DNA from: Deltaproteobacteria bacterium ADurb.Bin151
GTDB lineage: Bacteria > Desulfobacterota > Syntrophia > Syntrophales > Smithellaceae
Length of the DNA: 40,209 bases
Direction of reading: 5' to 3'
NCBI GenBank assembly: GCA_002070455.1
Contig: MWDG01000019.1
Location: 1 to 40,209, forward strand
The translations under genes were made by a program, and so were the position numbers. The notes below the pieces were generated by a model. The model had not been told where the DNA came from. It ran no database searches and was given only the letters and a program-made list of their open reading frames with translations. Shown here piece after piece: positions 17,232 to 26,574 of this stretch (within the stretch, counting starts at the first letter, position 1; every line of letters begins with the position of its first letter).

Positions 17232-18575
17232 ATGGAATTGAAGGGAAAGAAAATTGTTGTCATCGGCATGGGGAAAACGGGCATCGCTACAGCATCGTTC
17301 CTGGGAGCCCGCGGTTCGGCCGTCGTTGCAGTTGATGAAAAGCCTTTCGGTCAGTGGGGAGATGGTTTTGAGCTGCTGGCCGGTCAGCCCTGGCTTAAAA
17401 CAGGCAACTACGATTCGACGGTCCTCGATGATGTTGATATGGTTGTGCCTTCACCCGGGATTCCGCCCGGTAATGATATTTTATCAGCCGCACAAAAAAA
17501 GGGGATCTTGATCATCAGCGAGCTTGAGCTGGCCAGCCGCTTTATCCGGGTGCCCATTGTTGCGGTGACGGGCACCAACGGGAAGACTACGGCAACTACT
17601 CTGCTGGGCAGGATACTGGCTTATTCGGGGAAGAAAATATTTATCGGCGGGAATATCGGCAATCCCCTGATTGAATATGCTGGTTTTCCGCAGAATGATG
17701 ATTTTATTGTAGCCGAAATTAGCAGTTTCCAACTGCAGTGGACCAGTACCTTCCGGCCACACGCTGCCGTTTTGCTCAATATCACATGCGACCATGTCAA
17801 TTATCATGGATCTTTTGAAGCATACAGGCAGGTCAAGGCAGGCATATTTAAGAATCAGCAGGAGGCGGACCTGGCCATTCTCAATGCCGAGGATGATGCG
17901 CAGAAGGGACTGGCTGCATCGATCCGATCACAGGTCGTTTTATTCAGTTCGAAGCGAAGTCTGAGCCCCGGAATTTTTGTGGGGGAAAAGACGATTGTTT
18001 TTTCAAGGCCGGATGGAACGGACGAGCATTATCCTTTGAGCATGATTTCACTTCCCGGTTTGCATAATGTGGAAAACGTCATGGCGGTAGTGGCGGCGGC
18101 ACGCTTCTGCGGCTGTTCACCCGAAAGCATTATCAACGCTGTGTCAGGTTTTCACGGGTTGCCCCATCGCATTGAATTTGCCGGAGAAAAAGGCGAAGTT
18201 AAATTCTACGATGACTCCAAGGGGACCAATGTGGATGCCGTTGCCCGTGCGCTTCAGACATTCCCCTTACCGGTTATTCTGCTTCTGGGTGGAAGGGATA
18301 AAGATGGAAATTTTGAAGCGTTGAAGCCGCTGCTTAGCGAAAAAACAAAGCAGGTCATCCTGTTTGGTGAGGCGCGAGAACGGATAGAGCCTCAAATCAG
18401 CCCGAGCTCACCGATCAGCAAGGAAGTGACATTGAAAGCGGCCATACAAAGTGCTTATCGTATTGCGCAGCCCGGAGACATCGTGCTGTTGTCGCCCGGA
18501 TGCGCCAGTTTTGATGAATTTGCCAATTACAAGGAACGGGGAAACTTTTTTAAGGAAGAGGTAAAGAATTTATAA
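17232..18575 (+). CDS. murD: UDP-N-acetylmuramoylalanine--D-glutamate ligase
   Basis: MurD adds D-glutamate to UDP-MurNAc-L-Ala in the cytoplasm. Its 447 residues start with the Rossmann-like UDP-binding domain (KIVVIGMGKTGIATA), then the ATPase domain with VTGTNGKTTATTLLG and AEISSFQLQW, and the C-terminal ligase domain with FYDDSKGTNVDA, ILLLGGRDKDG and LLSPGCASFDEFANYKERG. All key motifs are intact. It begins 7 bases after mraY and its stop is followed at once by the ftsW ATG, so these genes are translated as a chain. Confidence 0.97.
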   Translation: MELKGKKIVVIGMGKTGIATASFLGARGSAVVAVDEKPFGQWGDGFELLAGQPWLKTGNYDSTVLDDVDMVVPSPGIPPGNDILSAAQKKGILIISELELASRFIRVPIVAVTGTNGKTTATTLLGRILAYSGKKIFIGGNIGNPLIEYAGFPQNDDFIVAEISSFQLQWTSTFRPHAAVLLNITCDHVNYHGSFEAYRQVKAGIFKNQQEADLAILNAEDDAQKGLAASIRSQVVLFSSKRSLSPGIFVGEKTIVFSRPDGTDEHYPLSMISLPGLHNVENVMAVVAAARFCGCSPESIINAVSGFHGLPHRIEFAGEKGEVKFYDDSKGTNVDAVARALQTFPLPVILLLGGRDKDGNFEALKPLLSEKTKQVILFGEARERIEPQISPSSPISKEVTLKAAIQSAYRIAQPGDIVLLSPGCASFDEFANYKERGNFFKEEVKNL

Positions 18576-19685
18576 ATGGAATCGGCTGTTAAAAAAGAAA
18601 CCAATACTCCGGATGTTATCCTGCTTCTGGTCACCTTAATCCTGGTGACAGTGGGAACCGCGATGATTTATTCTTCAAGTTCTATTCTGGCCCTGGAGAA
18701 GTTCAAAGACGGACAGTTTTTTCTCAAGAAGCATCTGATTTTTGTTTTGGCCGGCCTGATCATGATGATTGTAATGACAAAAATTCCTTACGAACAGCTT
18801 AAAAAGGTGGCTTATCCCGGAGTCATCCTGTCCGTTATTTTACTGCTCGCACTCTTCATTCCCCATATCGGAATTCGAAGAGGGGGCGCGACACGATGGA
18901 TCAACATGGGGGTCTTTTCGTTTCAGGTTACCGAACTGGTGAAAGTGGCCATGGTCATTTTTCTGGCTCATCTCCTTACACGAAAAGTGCATCATCTTAA
19001 AAAATTCAGCCGTGGTGTCGCTGTTCCTCTTTCGGTGTCTGCTGTGATTATGGGATTGATCATTCTGCAGCCGGATTTCGGAACGGTGGTCATCATTGCG
19101 TCGATTCTTCTTCTGATGCTGTCGCTGGCCGGTTCGCGAATTACCCACCTGATGTTTCTGGGTGCAGCATTCGTTCCGATGGGCGTCTGGTTGATCATGA
19201 CCAAGGGGTATCGGATGGCGCGGCTTACGGCGTTTCTGGATCCATGGAAAGATCCGGACAATACCGGTTTCCAGCTGATCCAGTCTCTGATTTCCTTCGG
19301 ATCAGGCGGTGTGATCGGCACAGGCATTGGTGACGGTATGCAGAAGTTGTTCTATCTGCCGGAACCGCACACGGATTTTATCCTGGCAGTCATCGCGGAA
19401 GAAAGCGGTTTTATCGGAGTGGCGATCGTCATCTTCATGTTTATTTTCTTCCTGTTGCGCGGCTTCATGATTGCCTTTCGTGCGCCGGACCTTTTCGGGA
19501 CTTTACTGGCTGCGGGATTGACCATGCTGATCACCATGCAGGCGTTTATTAATATTGCCGGCGTGATGGGGCTTATTCCTTTAAAGGGACTGGCCCTGCC
19601 GTTTTTAAGCTACGGGGGTACGTCGTTCGTCATGAGCATGCTGATTGTGGGAATCCTGCTGAATATTTCCACGCAGCGGGCGTGA
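18576..19685 (+). CDS. ftsW: Septal peptidoglycan glycosyltransferase FtsW
   Basis: FtsW is the SEDS-family polymerase that builds septal glycan strands from lipid II with FtsI. The 369-residue protein has about ten transmembrane helices; visible SEDS signatures are GGATRWINMG near the large periplasmic loop region, QPDFGTVVII, YLPEPHTDFILAVIAEESG and LPFLSYGGTSF at the end. The catalytic region in the large loop before TM8 appears complete. The ATG starts directly after the murD stop with no gap. Short N-terminal cytoplasmic tail only. Confidence 0.95.
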   Translation: MESAVKKETNTPDVILLLVTLILVTVGTAMIYSSSSILALEKFKDGQFFLKKHLIFVLAGLIMMIVMTKIPYEQLKKVAYPGVILSVILLLALFIPHIGIRRGGATRWINMGVFSFQVTELVKVAMVIFLAHLLTRKVHHLKKFSRGVAVPLSVSAVIMGLIILQPDFGTVVIIASILLLMLSLAGSRITHLMFLGAAFVPMGVWLIMTKGYRMARLTAFLDPWKDPDNTGFQLIQSLISFGSGGVIGTGIGDGMQKLFYLPEPHTDFILAVIAEESGFIGVAIVIFMFIFFLLRGFMIAFRAPDLFGTLLAAGLTMLITMQAFINIAGVMGLIPLKGLALPFLSYGGTSFVMSMLIVGILLNISTQRA

Positions 19686-19722
19686 TGTAGATGGAATACC
19701 GTGCAGGGAGAGGAAAAAATTA

Positions 19723-20799
19723 GTGCGCATTGTTATTGCTGGAGGAGGAACAGGTGGTCATTTGTTTCCCGGCATTGCCGTCGCGGAGGAATTTCTGAGA
19801 CGTGATCCTCAAAACAGGGCGATTTTCATTGGAACAAAAAGGGGGATTGAACACAGACTGCTGGGACCGCTGGGTTACGAGCTTAAAGAAATTGATGTAG
19901 AAGGTTTAATGGGAAGGGGCATCAGAGCACTGATGAAAGGCGTTTATGCGATACCGAACAGCATGTTGCAGTCCAGACGGATCCTGAAGTCCTTCGGGCC
20001 GGATGTTGTCATCGGTGTAGGTGGTTATGCTTCGGGCCCCGCGGTGATGGCCGCCTGGTTGATGCGTATTCCCACCGCCATAGCCGAGCAGAACGCTCTG
20101 GCGGGAAATACAAATCGTATTCTCGGAAGGTTTGTGGATAAAATATTTGTTACCTATGAACAGAGCAAAAATCAGTTTTCAGCGGGCAAGGTAATGGTCA
20201 CAGGTAATCCGGTAAGGGCGGCTTTCACAGAGCGTTTGGGCAATCCGGTTTCCCGAAAATCCGGCCGTCAGATTCTGGTTTTCGGCGGTTCGCAGGGAGC
20301 GGCAGCCATCAATAAAACAGTGGTGGCCATGCTGCCTTATCTGCAGAAGATGAAAGATTCCCTGAAGATTGTTCACCAGACCGGGGAACGCGATCTGGTA
20401 ATGGTGAAGAAAGCTTATGAGCAGTATGGACTGGATGCCCGGGTGAGTCCGTTTATCGAGGATATGGTATCCGCTTATGAATCGTCCGATTTGATCATCT
20501 GCCGTGCGGGAGCAACATCCCTGGCGGAAATTACCGCGGCGGGGCGCGCTTCGATCCTCATTCCCTTTCCGTGGGCGGCAAATGATCATCAGACGCTGAA
20601 CGCACGAGCGATGGTTGAAGCGGGGGCCGCTGAGATGATCCAAGAGAGCGAACTTACTCCGGAGGCACTGTTTGCTTTGGTTCAATCCCTCCTGTTGGAT
20701 GAACGAAAACTGCAGGAAATGGAAGACAAATCCAAAAAATCCGGAAGACTGGATGCTGCTGCAAAAATTGTGGATGCCTGCCTTCAGTTGGCAGTCTAA
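19723..20799 (+). CDS. murG: Lipid II synthase MurG (N-acetylglucosaminyltransferase)
   Basis: MurG adds GlcNAc to lipid I at the inner face of the membrane. The 358-residue GT-B enzyme shows the N-terminal glycine-rich loop GGGTGGHLFPGIAVAEE, VGVGGYASGPAV, AEQNALAGNTNRIL, the second glycine-rich loop VFGGSQGAAAIN, and the UDP-GlcNAc-binding CRAGATSLAEITAAGRASIL with PFPWAANDHQ. The start is GTG at 19723 with GGGAGAGG upstream. The 37-bp gap after ftsW is one of the longest inside the cluster but holds no obvious promoter. Confidence 0.97.
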   Translation: MRIVIAGGGTGGHLFPGIAVAEEFLRRDPQNRAIFIGTKRGIEHRLLGPLGYELKEIDVEGLMGRGIRALMKGVYAIPNSMLQSRRILKSFGPDVVIGVGGYASGPAVMAAWLMRIPTAIAEQNALAGNTNRILGRFVDKIFVTYEQSKNQFSAGKVMVTGNPVRAAFTERLGNPVSRKSGRQILVFGGSQGAAAINKTVVAMLPYLQKMKDSLKIVHQTGERDLVMVKKAYEQYGLDARVSPFIEDMVSAYESSDLIICRAGATSLAEITAAGRASILIPFPWAANDHQTLNARAMVEAGAAEMIQESELTPEALFALVQSLLLDERKLQEMEDKSKKSGRLDAAAKIVDACLQLAV

Positions 20800-20838
20800 T
20801 AAACGGTTGAAAGACATTACATAGGAAGAAGGGAAGCA

Positions 20839-22251
20839 ATGGGAAAAGATCGGGAAACAGGGTTCATGCAGCGCAAAGTCAAGCGCATTCATTTTGTCGG
20901 CATCGGCGGCATCGGCATGAGCGGTATTGCCGAGGTGCTGCTGAACCTCGGTTATGGCATCAGCGGTTCGGATGTTCAGGTCTCCGATACAACGAAGCGG
21001 CTGCAGCAGCTAGGTGCGAAAGTTTCCGTCGGACACGCGGCAGAAAATATCGGTAACGCAGACGTGGTTGTAACATCGACAGCGGTCAAGACGGACAATC
21101 CGGAGGTGGTTGAGGCGCATGAGAAAAATGTCCCGGTCATCCCACGGGCAGAGATGCTCGCGGAGCTTCTGAAAATGAAATTTTCCGTCGCCGTTTCCGG
21201 AAGCCATGGGAAAACAACCACAACATCCATGGTGTCTACAATCCTTGCGCGGGGTGGTCTGGATCCGACCATGGTGATCGGCGGGAAACTGGCCAGTATT
21301 GGCTCCAATGCGCGTCTTGGAGACGGTGACATCATTGTTGCTGAAGCCGATGAGAGCGACGGTTCGTTTTTAAAACTGTCGCCGACGATTGCCGTGATTA
21401 CCAACATTGACCGTGAACACCTTGACTATTACCCGGGCATTGATGAAATCAAGGAAGCTTTCCTGAAGTTTGCCAACATTGTTCCCTTTTATGGCTGTGT
21501 TGTGATGTGCAATGACAACGAGCACATCCGCGAGATTGCGGGATCCATCAAGCGCCGGGTCATTACATACGGCATTGAGCATCCTTCGGACTATACCGCG
21601 AGGAACATTCGCTTTCTGGAAGCAAAAACCGTTTACCAATTATTTTATCATGAAGAGAAACTGGGGGATGTCGAATTGTTCGTCCCGGGGCTTTTTAATG
21701 TTTATAACTCGATGGCCGCAGCGGCGGTGGGGCGGGAGCTGGCACTGGATATGGAGACGGTCAAAAGAGGTTTACAGAGCTTTTCAGGAGTGCAGCGGCG
21801 GCTGGAAATCAAGGGCCGTTCCCGGGGGATCACGGTGGTGGATGATTATGGTCATCACCCGACGGAAATCATGGCGACACTGGCGGCCGCCCGGCAAATG
21901 TGGAAGGGACGGCTGATCGTGATTTTCCAGCCTCACCGCTTCACGCGCACCCAGGCGCTGTTTGATGAATTTACCCGGTCGTTTGGTGATGCAGACGTGT
22001 TGCTGCTCAACGATATTTATCCGGCGAGCGAAACACCGATTCCCGGAATCAATTCCGCAGCTCTCTGGGCAGCCATCAAGGAAAACGGCCACCCGCATGT
22101 GGAATATATCGGTCAGGCGCAGAACACGGTGGACTTTCTGCTGGCCAATACAAAACCGGGCGACACGGTGATCACCCTGGGTGCGGGCAGTGTATATAAA
22201 ATCGGTGAAGTATTTTTGGAGCAGCTGGACAGCCGGGGAGAGAAAAAATGA
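20839..22251 (+). CDS. murC: UDP-N-acetylmuramate--L-alanine ligase
   Basis: MurC adds the first amino acid, L-alanine, to UDP-MurNAc. The 470-residue protein has HFVGIGGIGMSGIAEVL (UDP-binding domain), the ATP-binding VSGSHGKTTTTSMVS, EADESDGSFLKLSP, TNIDREHLDYY and the C-terminal VVDDYGHHPTEI and IFQPHRFTRT segments. ATG 20839 is preceded by AGGAAGAAGG; a second ATG nine codons on (20866) would also keep the whole conserved fold. Its end overlaps the murB start by 4 bases. Confidence 0.97.
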   Translation: MGKDRETGFMQRKVKRIHFVGIGGIGMSGIAEVLLNLGYGISGSDVQVSDTTKRLQQLGAKVSVGHAAENIGNADVVVTSTAVKTDNPEVVEAHEKNVPVIPRAEMLAELLKMKFSVAVSGSHGKTTTTSMVSTILARGGLDPTMVIGGKLASIGSNARLGDGDIIVAEADESDGSFLKLSPTIAVITNIDREHLDYYPGIDEIKEAFLKFANIVPFYGCVVMCNDNEHIREIAGSIKRRVITYGIEHPSDYTARNIRFLEAKTVYQLFYHEEKLGDVELFVPGLFNVYNSMAAAAVGRELALDMETVKRGLQSFSGVQRRLEIKGRSRGITVVDDYGHHPTEIMATLAAARQMWKGRLIVIFQPHRFTRTQALFDEFTRSFGDADVLLLNDIYPASETPIPGINSAALWAAIKENGHPHVEYIGQAQNTVDFLLANTKPGDTVITLGAGSVYKIGEVFLEQLDSRGEKK

Positions 22252-23177
22252 CGGCACGCAGTCAGGCCATACAGGAAGCACTGAGTGGCATGAAAATCGG
22301 TAAAATCTGGTATGATGAACCGATGTCGCGTCATGCTTCCCTGAAGCTGGGGGGCAGGGTAGACGCGCTGGTCATGGTAGAGTCAGAAGGTCAGCTCGGG
22401 GAACTGATTCAAAGACTGAAAGCGGGAAGTATTCCCTATATGCCGGTGGGCAACCTCACCAATATCATTGTGCGTGACGGGGGATACCACGGGGTCATGT
22501 TGTGGATGCAAGGATTGGATCAGGTTGCCTGTGAGGCAGCGGAAGGAGGACAATATTTCATTCGCGCGCAGGCTGGCGTTGGACTTTCGCGGGTTGTGGG
22601 ACTCGCGGCTGCGGAAGAATTGACGGGCCTGGAGTTCTGCACAGGGATTCCCGGAAGTGTGGGTGGAGCCGTCTGGATGAACGCCGGTGCATATGGAACG
22701 GAAATCAAGGACGTCGTTTCCAGTGTGACGGTAATCGACGGTCGGGCGGGAAAGAAAATATTACGGCGCGAGGAAATTGCCTTTGCCTATCGCCGGTCAA
22801 ACCTGCCTGCGGATGTCATTGTGTGCGGAGCCTGTTTTGTGTTGAAAAAAGGCAGTGAAGCGCAAATTCGGGAGCGGATGGTCCAGATCATGAAATGGAG
22901 GCAGGAAAAGCATCCGTTGCAGTATCCCAGCGCGGGTTCGGTTTTTAAGAATCTGCCGGGGCTTCCCGCCGGTAAATTAATTGAAGAACTGGGCTTGAAA
23001 GGGATGAGGCGCGGTGATGCCCAAGTCTCGAAACAGCACGCCAATTTTATCATCAACAAAGGCCGGGGGACCGCTCAGGACGTGATCACACTGATCAAGC
23101 TGATTCAGGAGAAGGCCCGAAAAGAGAGAGGCGTCGAACTGGAAACAGAAGTGAAAATTATTGGAGAGAACCCATGA
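22248..23177 (+). CDS. murB: UDP-N-acetylenolpyruvoylglucosamine reductase
   Basis: MurB reduces UDP-GlcNAc-enolpyruvate to UDP-MurNAc using NADPH and FAD. The 309 residues are of the short type; intact marks include GIPGSVGGAVWMNAGAYGTE, AYRRSNLP, YPSAGSVFKN with the catalytic Ser, QHANFIINKG, and the C-terminal LETEVKIIG that supplies the catalytic Glu. One FAD-loop motif is unusual: the common GxGSNLLVRD appears here as PVGNLTNIIVRDGG. The protein is otherwise ordinary, so it is probably active. It overlaps murC and ftsQ by 4 bases on each side. Confidence 0.95.
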   Translation: MTARSQAIQEALSGMKIGKIWYDEPMSRHASLKLGGRVDALVMVESEGQLGELIQRLKAGSIPYMPVGNLTNIIVRDGGYHGVMLWMQGLDQVACEAAEGGQYFIRAQAGVGLSRVVGLAAAEELTGLEFCTGIPGSVGGAVWMNAGAYGTEIKDVVSSVTVIDGRAGKKILRREEIAFAYRRSNLPADVIVCGACFVLKKGSEAQIRERMVQIMKWRQEKHPLQYPSAGSVFKNLPGLPAGKLIEELGLKGMRRGDAQVSKQHANFIINKGRGTAQDVITLIKLIQEKARKERGVELETEVKIIGENP

Positions 23178-24019
23178 ATGGAAGAAGGAAAGTCAGCCTG
23201 GAAGCCAAAAAGAACCGGCTGCGCCGGCGTATCATCGGTGCTCTGGGGGAATCTCTGGGCGCGATAAGTCTGCTCGCCGCCGCGACTGTTCTGGGTGCCC
23301 TGTTTGTTTATGTCTATAGCACGATTTTGAGTTCTCCGTACTTTTCGATCAGGGAAATATCCGTGCGCGGGGTAAAAGAGCTGACGGAAAAGGACATTCT
23401 GGCCGCGGCAAAAATCAGGATGCGTTCGAATATCCTGTCCATAAATACGGATGCTGTGGCTAAACGAATATCCGTGAATCCCTGGATTAAAAGTGTTTAT
23501 GTCGGCAGGGAGCTTCCGGATCATCTTGTTCTGGAGGTCCGCGAGCGGACGCCCGTTGCACTGGTCAAGCAGGCAGGTGCTTTGTACCTGATGGATGTGG
23601 ATGGATTCGTTTTTAAGAAATTGTCCAGGGCCGATGAAGTGGACCTGGCCATTCTGTCGGGTGTGGACGTCCGGGCGAAATCAGCATCTGTGCTTGTTGG
23701 TGAAGCGCTGAAACTTCTGGAGAGGCTTTCCGCCGAAGATCAGCATACGTTTCTTGGGGAGGTTTCGGAAATTCACGTTGATGAGGTGTTTGGCTTATCC
23801 ATTTTGACGGATAAAGGTCTCCATTTGAAGCTGGGTCGGGAGAATTTTGCAGGCAAATTGAATCAATTGCAAGTTGTTCTGGCGGACCTGGAAAAGAGAG
23901 GGTTGAAAAATGGTCATTTGTTTGTTGATCTGGCCGATATTTCCAAGGTGACTGTGCAGCGCAAGGACACACTGGGAAAGGCGCAGGATAGGAAAAAAGG
24001 ACCTCAGTACAGTATATAA
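23174..24019 (+). CDS. ftsQ: Cell division protein FtsQ
   Basis: FtsQ is a bitopic inner-membrane protein that bridges FtsL-FtsB and other division proteins. The 281-residue sequence has a basic cytoplasmic N-terminus (SLEAKKNRLRRR), a transmembrane helix at about residues 34-55, a POTRA domain starting at YFSIREISVRGVKEL, then the FtsQ beta-domain with NPWIKSVYVGRELPDHL and VRERTPVALV. This is a typical deltaproteobacterial FtsQ in length. It is placed between murB and ftsA; no ddl gene intervenes. Confidence 0.93.
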   Translation: MNGRRKVSLEAKKNRLRRRIIGALGESLGAISLLAAATVLGALFVYVYSTILSSPYFSIREISVRGVKELTEKDILAAAKIRMRSNILSINTDAVAKRISVNPWIKSVYVGRELPDHLVLEVRERTPVALVKQAGALYLMDVDGFVFKKLSRADEVDLAILSGVDVRAKSASVLVGEALKLLERLSAEDQHTFLGEVSEIHVDEVFGLSILTDKGLHLKLGRENFAGKLNQLQVVLADLEKRGLKNGHLFVDLADISKVTVQRKDTLGKAQDRKKGPQYSI

Positions 24020-24054
24020 ATGAATGCCTGACGGCTGTGGAGAAGGGTGACATT

Positions 24055-25281
24055 ATGGGGAGAAAAAGCAACGTTCTCGTGGGGATTGATATTGGAACGA
24101 CGAAAACGACGGCGATAGTCGGAGAGATGAAGGAGACCGGCATCGACATCATCGGTATGGGAATCACACCGGCCAAAGAATTGAAAAAAGGCGGATTGGT
24201 TAATATTGACAATACTGTCGAAGCGGTCAAAAAGGCCGTGGAGGACGCCGAACGCATGTCCGGTTGCCGTATCAATTCTGCATATGTCGGTATTGCCGGC
24301 AGCCATATTAAGGGACAAAACTCGCTGGGGATCGTTGCAGTCAAAGGCCGGGAAGTCGGCGAAGACGATCTCTTGCGAGCGGTTGAAGCATCCAAGGCCA
24401 TTGCCATCCCCGTGGACCGGGAAATCCTGCACACACTGCCCCAGAACTACGTGGTGGATGGCCAGGATGGTATCCGCGATCCTGTGGGAATGTCAGGGGT
24501 CCGCCTGGAGGCGAAAGTCCATATCGTGACCGGTGCGTCTGCCTCCGTTCAGAATGTGGTGAAGTCCGTCAACCGTGTCGGACTGGATATCGAAGATGTC
24601 GTGCTGGAGCAGCTTGCGGCAAGTGAAGCGGTTCTCAGTAACGATGAAAAAGACCTGGGGGTGGCTTTAATTGACATCGGTGGATCCACCACCGGAATCG
24701 CCATCTTTGCGGAAGGCAGCATCAAACACACGGCCACCCTGCCGGTGGGAGGGAATTTCCTGACTTCAGATATTGCGACCGGTTTGCGCACACCTTTTGC
24801 GGAAGCGGAAAAAATCAAACTGAAATACGGTTGTGCACTGACATCGATGATTCCCAAGGAAGAGACCATTGAAGTGCCCAGCGTCGGTGGGCGTGAAGCC
24901 CGTATGGTATCCCGCCAGATTCTGGGAAGAATCGTTGAGCCCCGGATGGATGAAATTCTGAATATGGCTCTGAAGGAAATGGTCCGTTCCGGTTACGAGG
25001 ATCTGCTGGCGGCGGGACTTGTGCTGACCGGTGGTGCTTCGCTTTTGCCGGGATTAACGGAGATGGCGGAACAGGTTTTTGACATGCCGGTTCGCCTGGG
25101 CAATCCCGTGGGTGTCGGCGGATTAAGTGATGTGGCCAATTCACCGGCTTTTGCCGTCGGGGTTGGTTTGATTATTTACGGCAGTAAAAACCTGTCCAGC
25201 GATTCAGTTTATCGCAAGACGGGTAATGCTTTTAGTGAATTTTTAAAAACAGTCAAGAAATGGTTTTTGGAGTTTTTCTAA
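24055..25281 (+). CDS. ftsA: Cell division protein FtsA
   Basis: FtsA is an actin-like ATPase that tethers FtsZ to the membrane. From ATG 24055 (AGAAGGG upstream) it has 408 residues: phosphate-1 VGIDIGTTKTTAIVGE, domain 1C/SHS2 region with SAYVGIAGSHIKGQNS, phosphate-2 ALIDIGGSTTGIAIF, adenosine motif VLTGGASLLPGL, and a C-terminal amphipathic segment FSEFLKTVKKWFLEFF, the membrane-targeting helix. The frame opens earlier at a GTG (24037), but that lacks a ribosome binding site. It is followed by ftsZ 18 bp later. Confidence 0.97.
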   Translation: MGRKSNVLVGIDIGTTKTTAIVGEMKETGIDIIGMGITPAKELKKGGLVNIDNTVEAVKKAVEDAERMSGCRINSAYVGIAGSHIKGQNSLGIVAVKGREVGEDDLLRAVEASKAIAIPVDREILHTLPQNYVVDGQDGIRDPVGMSGVRLEAKVHIVTGASASVQNVVKSVNRVGLDIEDVVLEQLAASEAVLSNDEKDLGVALIDIGGSTTGIAIFAEGSIKHTATLPVGGNFLTSDIATGLRTPFAEAEKIKLKYGCALTSMIPKEETIEVPSVGGREARMVSRQILGRIVEPRMDEILNMALKEMVRSGYEDLLAAGLVLTGGASLLPGLTEMAEQVFDMPVRLGNPVGVGGLSDVANSPAFAVGVGLIIYGSKNLSSDSVYRKTGNAFSEFLKTVKKWFLEFF

Positions 25282-25299
25282 ACAAAGAAGGGGGTGCTC

Positions 25300-26451
25300 A
25301 TGTTTGAACTAACGGAGGTATGTATCGAAAATTCGGCAAGAATCAAAGTAATTGGCGCGGGAGGGGGCGGCGGCAACGCCGTCAATACAATGATTTCCTA
25401 TTCACTGCGGGGAGTCGATTTTATGATCGCGAACACCGACTCCCAGGCGCTGGGAGCATCGGATGCTCCGGTGAAAATTCAGATCGGCGCTGAGCTCACC
25501 AAGGGACTGGGGGCCGGTTCCAATCCGGACATCGGCAGACAGGCGGCGCTGGAATCCCGCGATGAAATCCGTCGTCAGCTGGAAGGCGCGGACATGATTT
25601 TCATCACTGCGGGCCTGGGTGGGGGAACGGGCACAGGCGCCGCGCCGATCATTGCACAGGTGGCCCGTGAAAGCGGAGCCCTGACAGTGGCCGTGGTAAC
25701 AAAGCCCTTTCAGTTTGAGGGCAAAAAAAGGAATCTGCAGGCCGAGGAAGGTATTGTGCAACTGCGCGACGTTGTGGATACCCTGATTGTTGTTCCCAAT
25801 CAGCGGTTGCTGAGCCTTGGCGGGCGAGGGCTTTCGCTTCTGGATGCTTTCAAAAAGGCGGATGATATTCTTTATCAGGCCGTCAAAGGCATATCTGATC
25901 TGATTGTTGTCCCGGGGTTGATCAATCTCGACTTCGCCGATGTAAAAAACATCATGTGCAACATGGGTATGGCGCTTATGGGCACGGGAACGGCAAGTGG
26001 CGAGAACCGAGCTGTCGAGGCCGCGCAGCGGGCGATTTCATCTCCGCTTCTGGAAGACAACACGATTCAGGGGGCGCAGGGGATCCTGCTCAGCATCACC
26101 GGCGGACCGGACATGAGCCTGTACGAAGTCAATGAAGCATCCTCGCTGATTCAGGCCGAGGCACATGAAGATGCAAATATCATCTTCGGTACCGTGATTG
26201 ACGAAAACATGAAAGATGAGATCCGGATTACCGTTATTGCAACCGGATTTGAAGATGCGATGAAAAGAAAGCAGGCGCCGTCCAATGTGGCTCATCTGGG
26301 CGGTTTCCGAAAAGAAGATTTATCGACGCCGGCGTATATGCGCAGAGAAAAATCCCGTGATCAGGCCAATGTGCTGACCATTGGGATCAACGATGAAAGT
26401 CAAAACGTCGATATCGATATTCCCACGTTCTTGCGCAGGCAGGCGGACTAA
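25300..26451 (+). CDS. ftsZ: Cell division tubulin homologue FtsZ
   Basis: FtsZ polymerises with GTP into the Z-ring that organises septation. The 383-residue protein carries [18 protein letters not shown], the tubulin signature [10 protein letters not shown], the VPNQRLL segment, the T7 loop region [14 protein letters not shown], and the C-terminal conserved peptide [13 protein letters not shown] that binds FtsA. ATG 25300 with AAGGGGG upstream is preferred to the GTG at 25294. It is the last gene of the cluster; the linker before the C-terminal peptide is short (about 50 residues). Confidence 0.98.
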   Translation: MFELTEVCIENSARIKVIGAGGGGGNAVNTMISYSLRGVDFMIANTDSQALGASDAPVKIQIGAELTKGLGAGSNPDIGRQAALESRDEIRRQLEGADMIFITAGLGGGTGTGAAPIIAQVARESGALTVAVVTKPFQFEGKKRNLQAEEGIVQLRDVVDTLIVVPNQRLLSLGGRGLSLLDAFKKADDILYQAVKGISDLIVVPGLINLDFADVKNIMCNMGMALMGTGTASGENRAVEAAQRAISSPLLEDNTIQGAQGILLSITGGPDMSLYEVNEASSLIQAEAHEDANIIFGTVIDENMKDEIRITVIATGFEDAMKRKQAPSNVAHLGGFRKEDLSTPAYMRREKSRDQANVLTIGINDESQNVDIDIPTFLRRQAD

Positions 26452-26574
26452 AAGGCTGTTCGTGGTTTTCTGCCGGATGCCGTAAGGAATCCCCCTGGCC
26501 GGGAACACCGGTTAAGTTGTCATGGTGAAAGTGATATGACGTGAGTGCGGCAAAACAGAGGCCATGTTAGGCGC

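Noticed and set aside
20179-20892. Long antisense frames inside murG, murE, ftsQ and similar genes
   Set aside because: They are shadows of well-supported genes in other frames; their translations have no recognisable domain or plausible start region.
26452-26574. A terminator after ftsZ
   Set aside because: There is a small GGCCGGG / CCGG region but no stem with a T-run, so read-through into the radical SAM gene cannot be excluded and no terminator is claimed.
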